From the NCBI GenBank assembly GCA_003695745.1, contig RFHW01000032.1, forward strand, positions 1-6,145: a stretch of DNA of 6,145 bases, written 5' to 3'. This document shows, piece after piece, positions 6,091-6,145 of this stretch. A program made the position numbers and the translations under genes. Under the pieces are notes generated by a model, which saw only the letters and a list, made by a program, of their open reading frames with translations, ran no database searches and was not told the DNA's origin. Numbering within the stretch: position 1 is the first letter of the stretch; the number at the start of each line of letters is the position of its first letter. The stretch comes from Methanobacteriota archaeon. GTDB lineage: Archaea > Hydrothermarchaeota > Hydrothermarchaeia > Hydrothermarchaeales > SZUA-236.

Positions 6091-6100
6091 ATTATAAAAA
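6091..6100 (-). promoter_or_regulatory. TATA-like box of the PP-loop/ribosomal operon
   Basis: The minus strand reads TTTTTATAAT, centred about 30 bases before the A of the PP-loop ATG. Archaeal transcription usually starts 26-27 bases after the box centre, which here falls within about four bases of the start codon. There is no Shine-Dalgarno sequence between them (the bases before the ATG are CTCTCTTAT). This supports a leaderless or nearly leaderless mRNA. A purine-rich stretch upstream could act as a weak BRE. Confidence 0.55.
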
Positions 6101-6103
6101 ATC

Positions 6104-6145
6104 TCACCCCACCTTCAAAGGGCTCCCGATCTTTTTGAGCATCGA
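6104..6145 (-). other. Possible C-terminal tail of an upstream gene, cut by window edge
   Basis: Reading in from the right edge on the minus strand, one frame gives 13 codons, including Leu-Lys-Lys-Ile-Gly-Ser-Pro-Leu-Lys-Val-Gly, and ends in TGA at 6104-6106, just before the TATA-like box. Another frame stays open for 26 codons and ends in a TGA overlapping the PP-loop ATG (ATGA). The sequence is too short to choose between them or to identify a family. The first fits better with a promoter at 6091-6100. Confidence 0.25.

Overview
The window is archaeal, probably euryarchaeal. It carries genes for ribosomal proteins L39e and L31e, translation factor aIF6 and the prefoldin alpha subunit, which occur together in archaea, and it has archaeal TATA-like elements. 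I could not place it to a genus. Coding is dense. The minus-strand genes are GC-rich (about 60% in a stretch I counted), while the left edge is about 46% GC. GTG and TTG starts appear to be used or available.

Layout, left to right. Positions 2-235 (+) hold the C-terminal part of a PIN-domain protein, cut by the window edge. It converges on a long minus-strand gene (287-3004) for a 905-residue protein with TPR repeats at the N-terminal side and a seven-bladed beta-propeller at the C-terminal end. A 60-base gap with TATA-like sequence separates this gene from the end of the main gene cluster.

The main cluster is read right to left on the minus strand: a PP-loop ATPase of unknown substrate (5461-6066), L39e (5324-5476), L31e (5074-5316), aIF6 (4402-5064), prefoldin alpha (3974-4402) and FtsY (3065-3970). 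Its genes overlap or lie 0-9 bases apart, so it is very likely one operon. A TATA-like box at 6091-6100 sits about 30 bases before the PP-loop ATG, which has no ribosome binding site. That geometry fits a leaderless transcript.

Together the operon links large-subunit assembly (L39e at the exit tunnel, L31e beside it, aIF6 as anti-association factor), folding of new chains (prefoldin) and membrane targeting of ribosomes (FtsY, the SRP receptor). The PP-loop enzyme at its head is the least understood member. The TPR/propeller protein downstream of ftsY looks like a protein-interaction scaffold with no assigned role. No RNA genes, insertion sequences, CRISPR arrays or origins were seen. All gaps between genes are under 100 bases. 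I found no clear new defence or mobile system; the best candidates for new biology are the TPR/propeller protein and the PP-loop protein.
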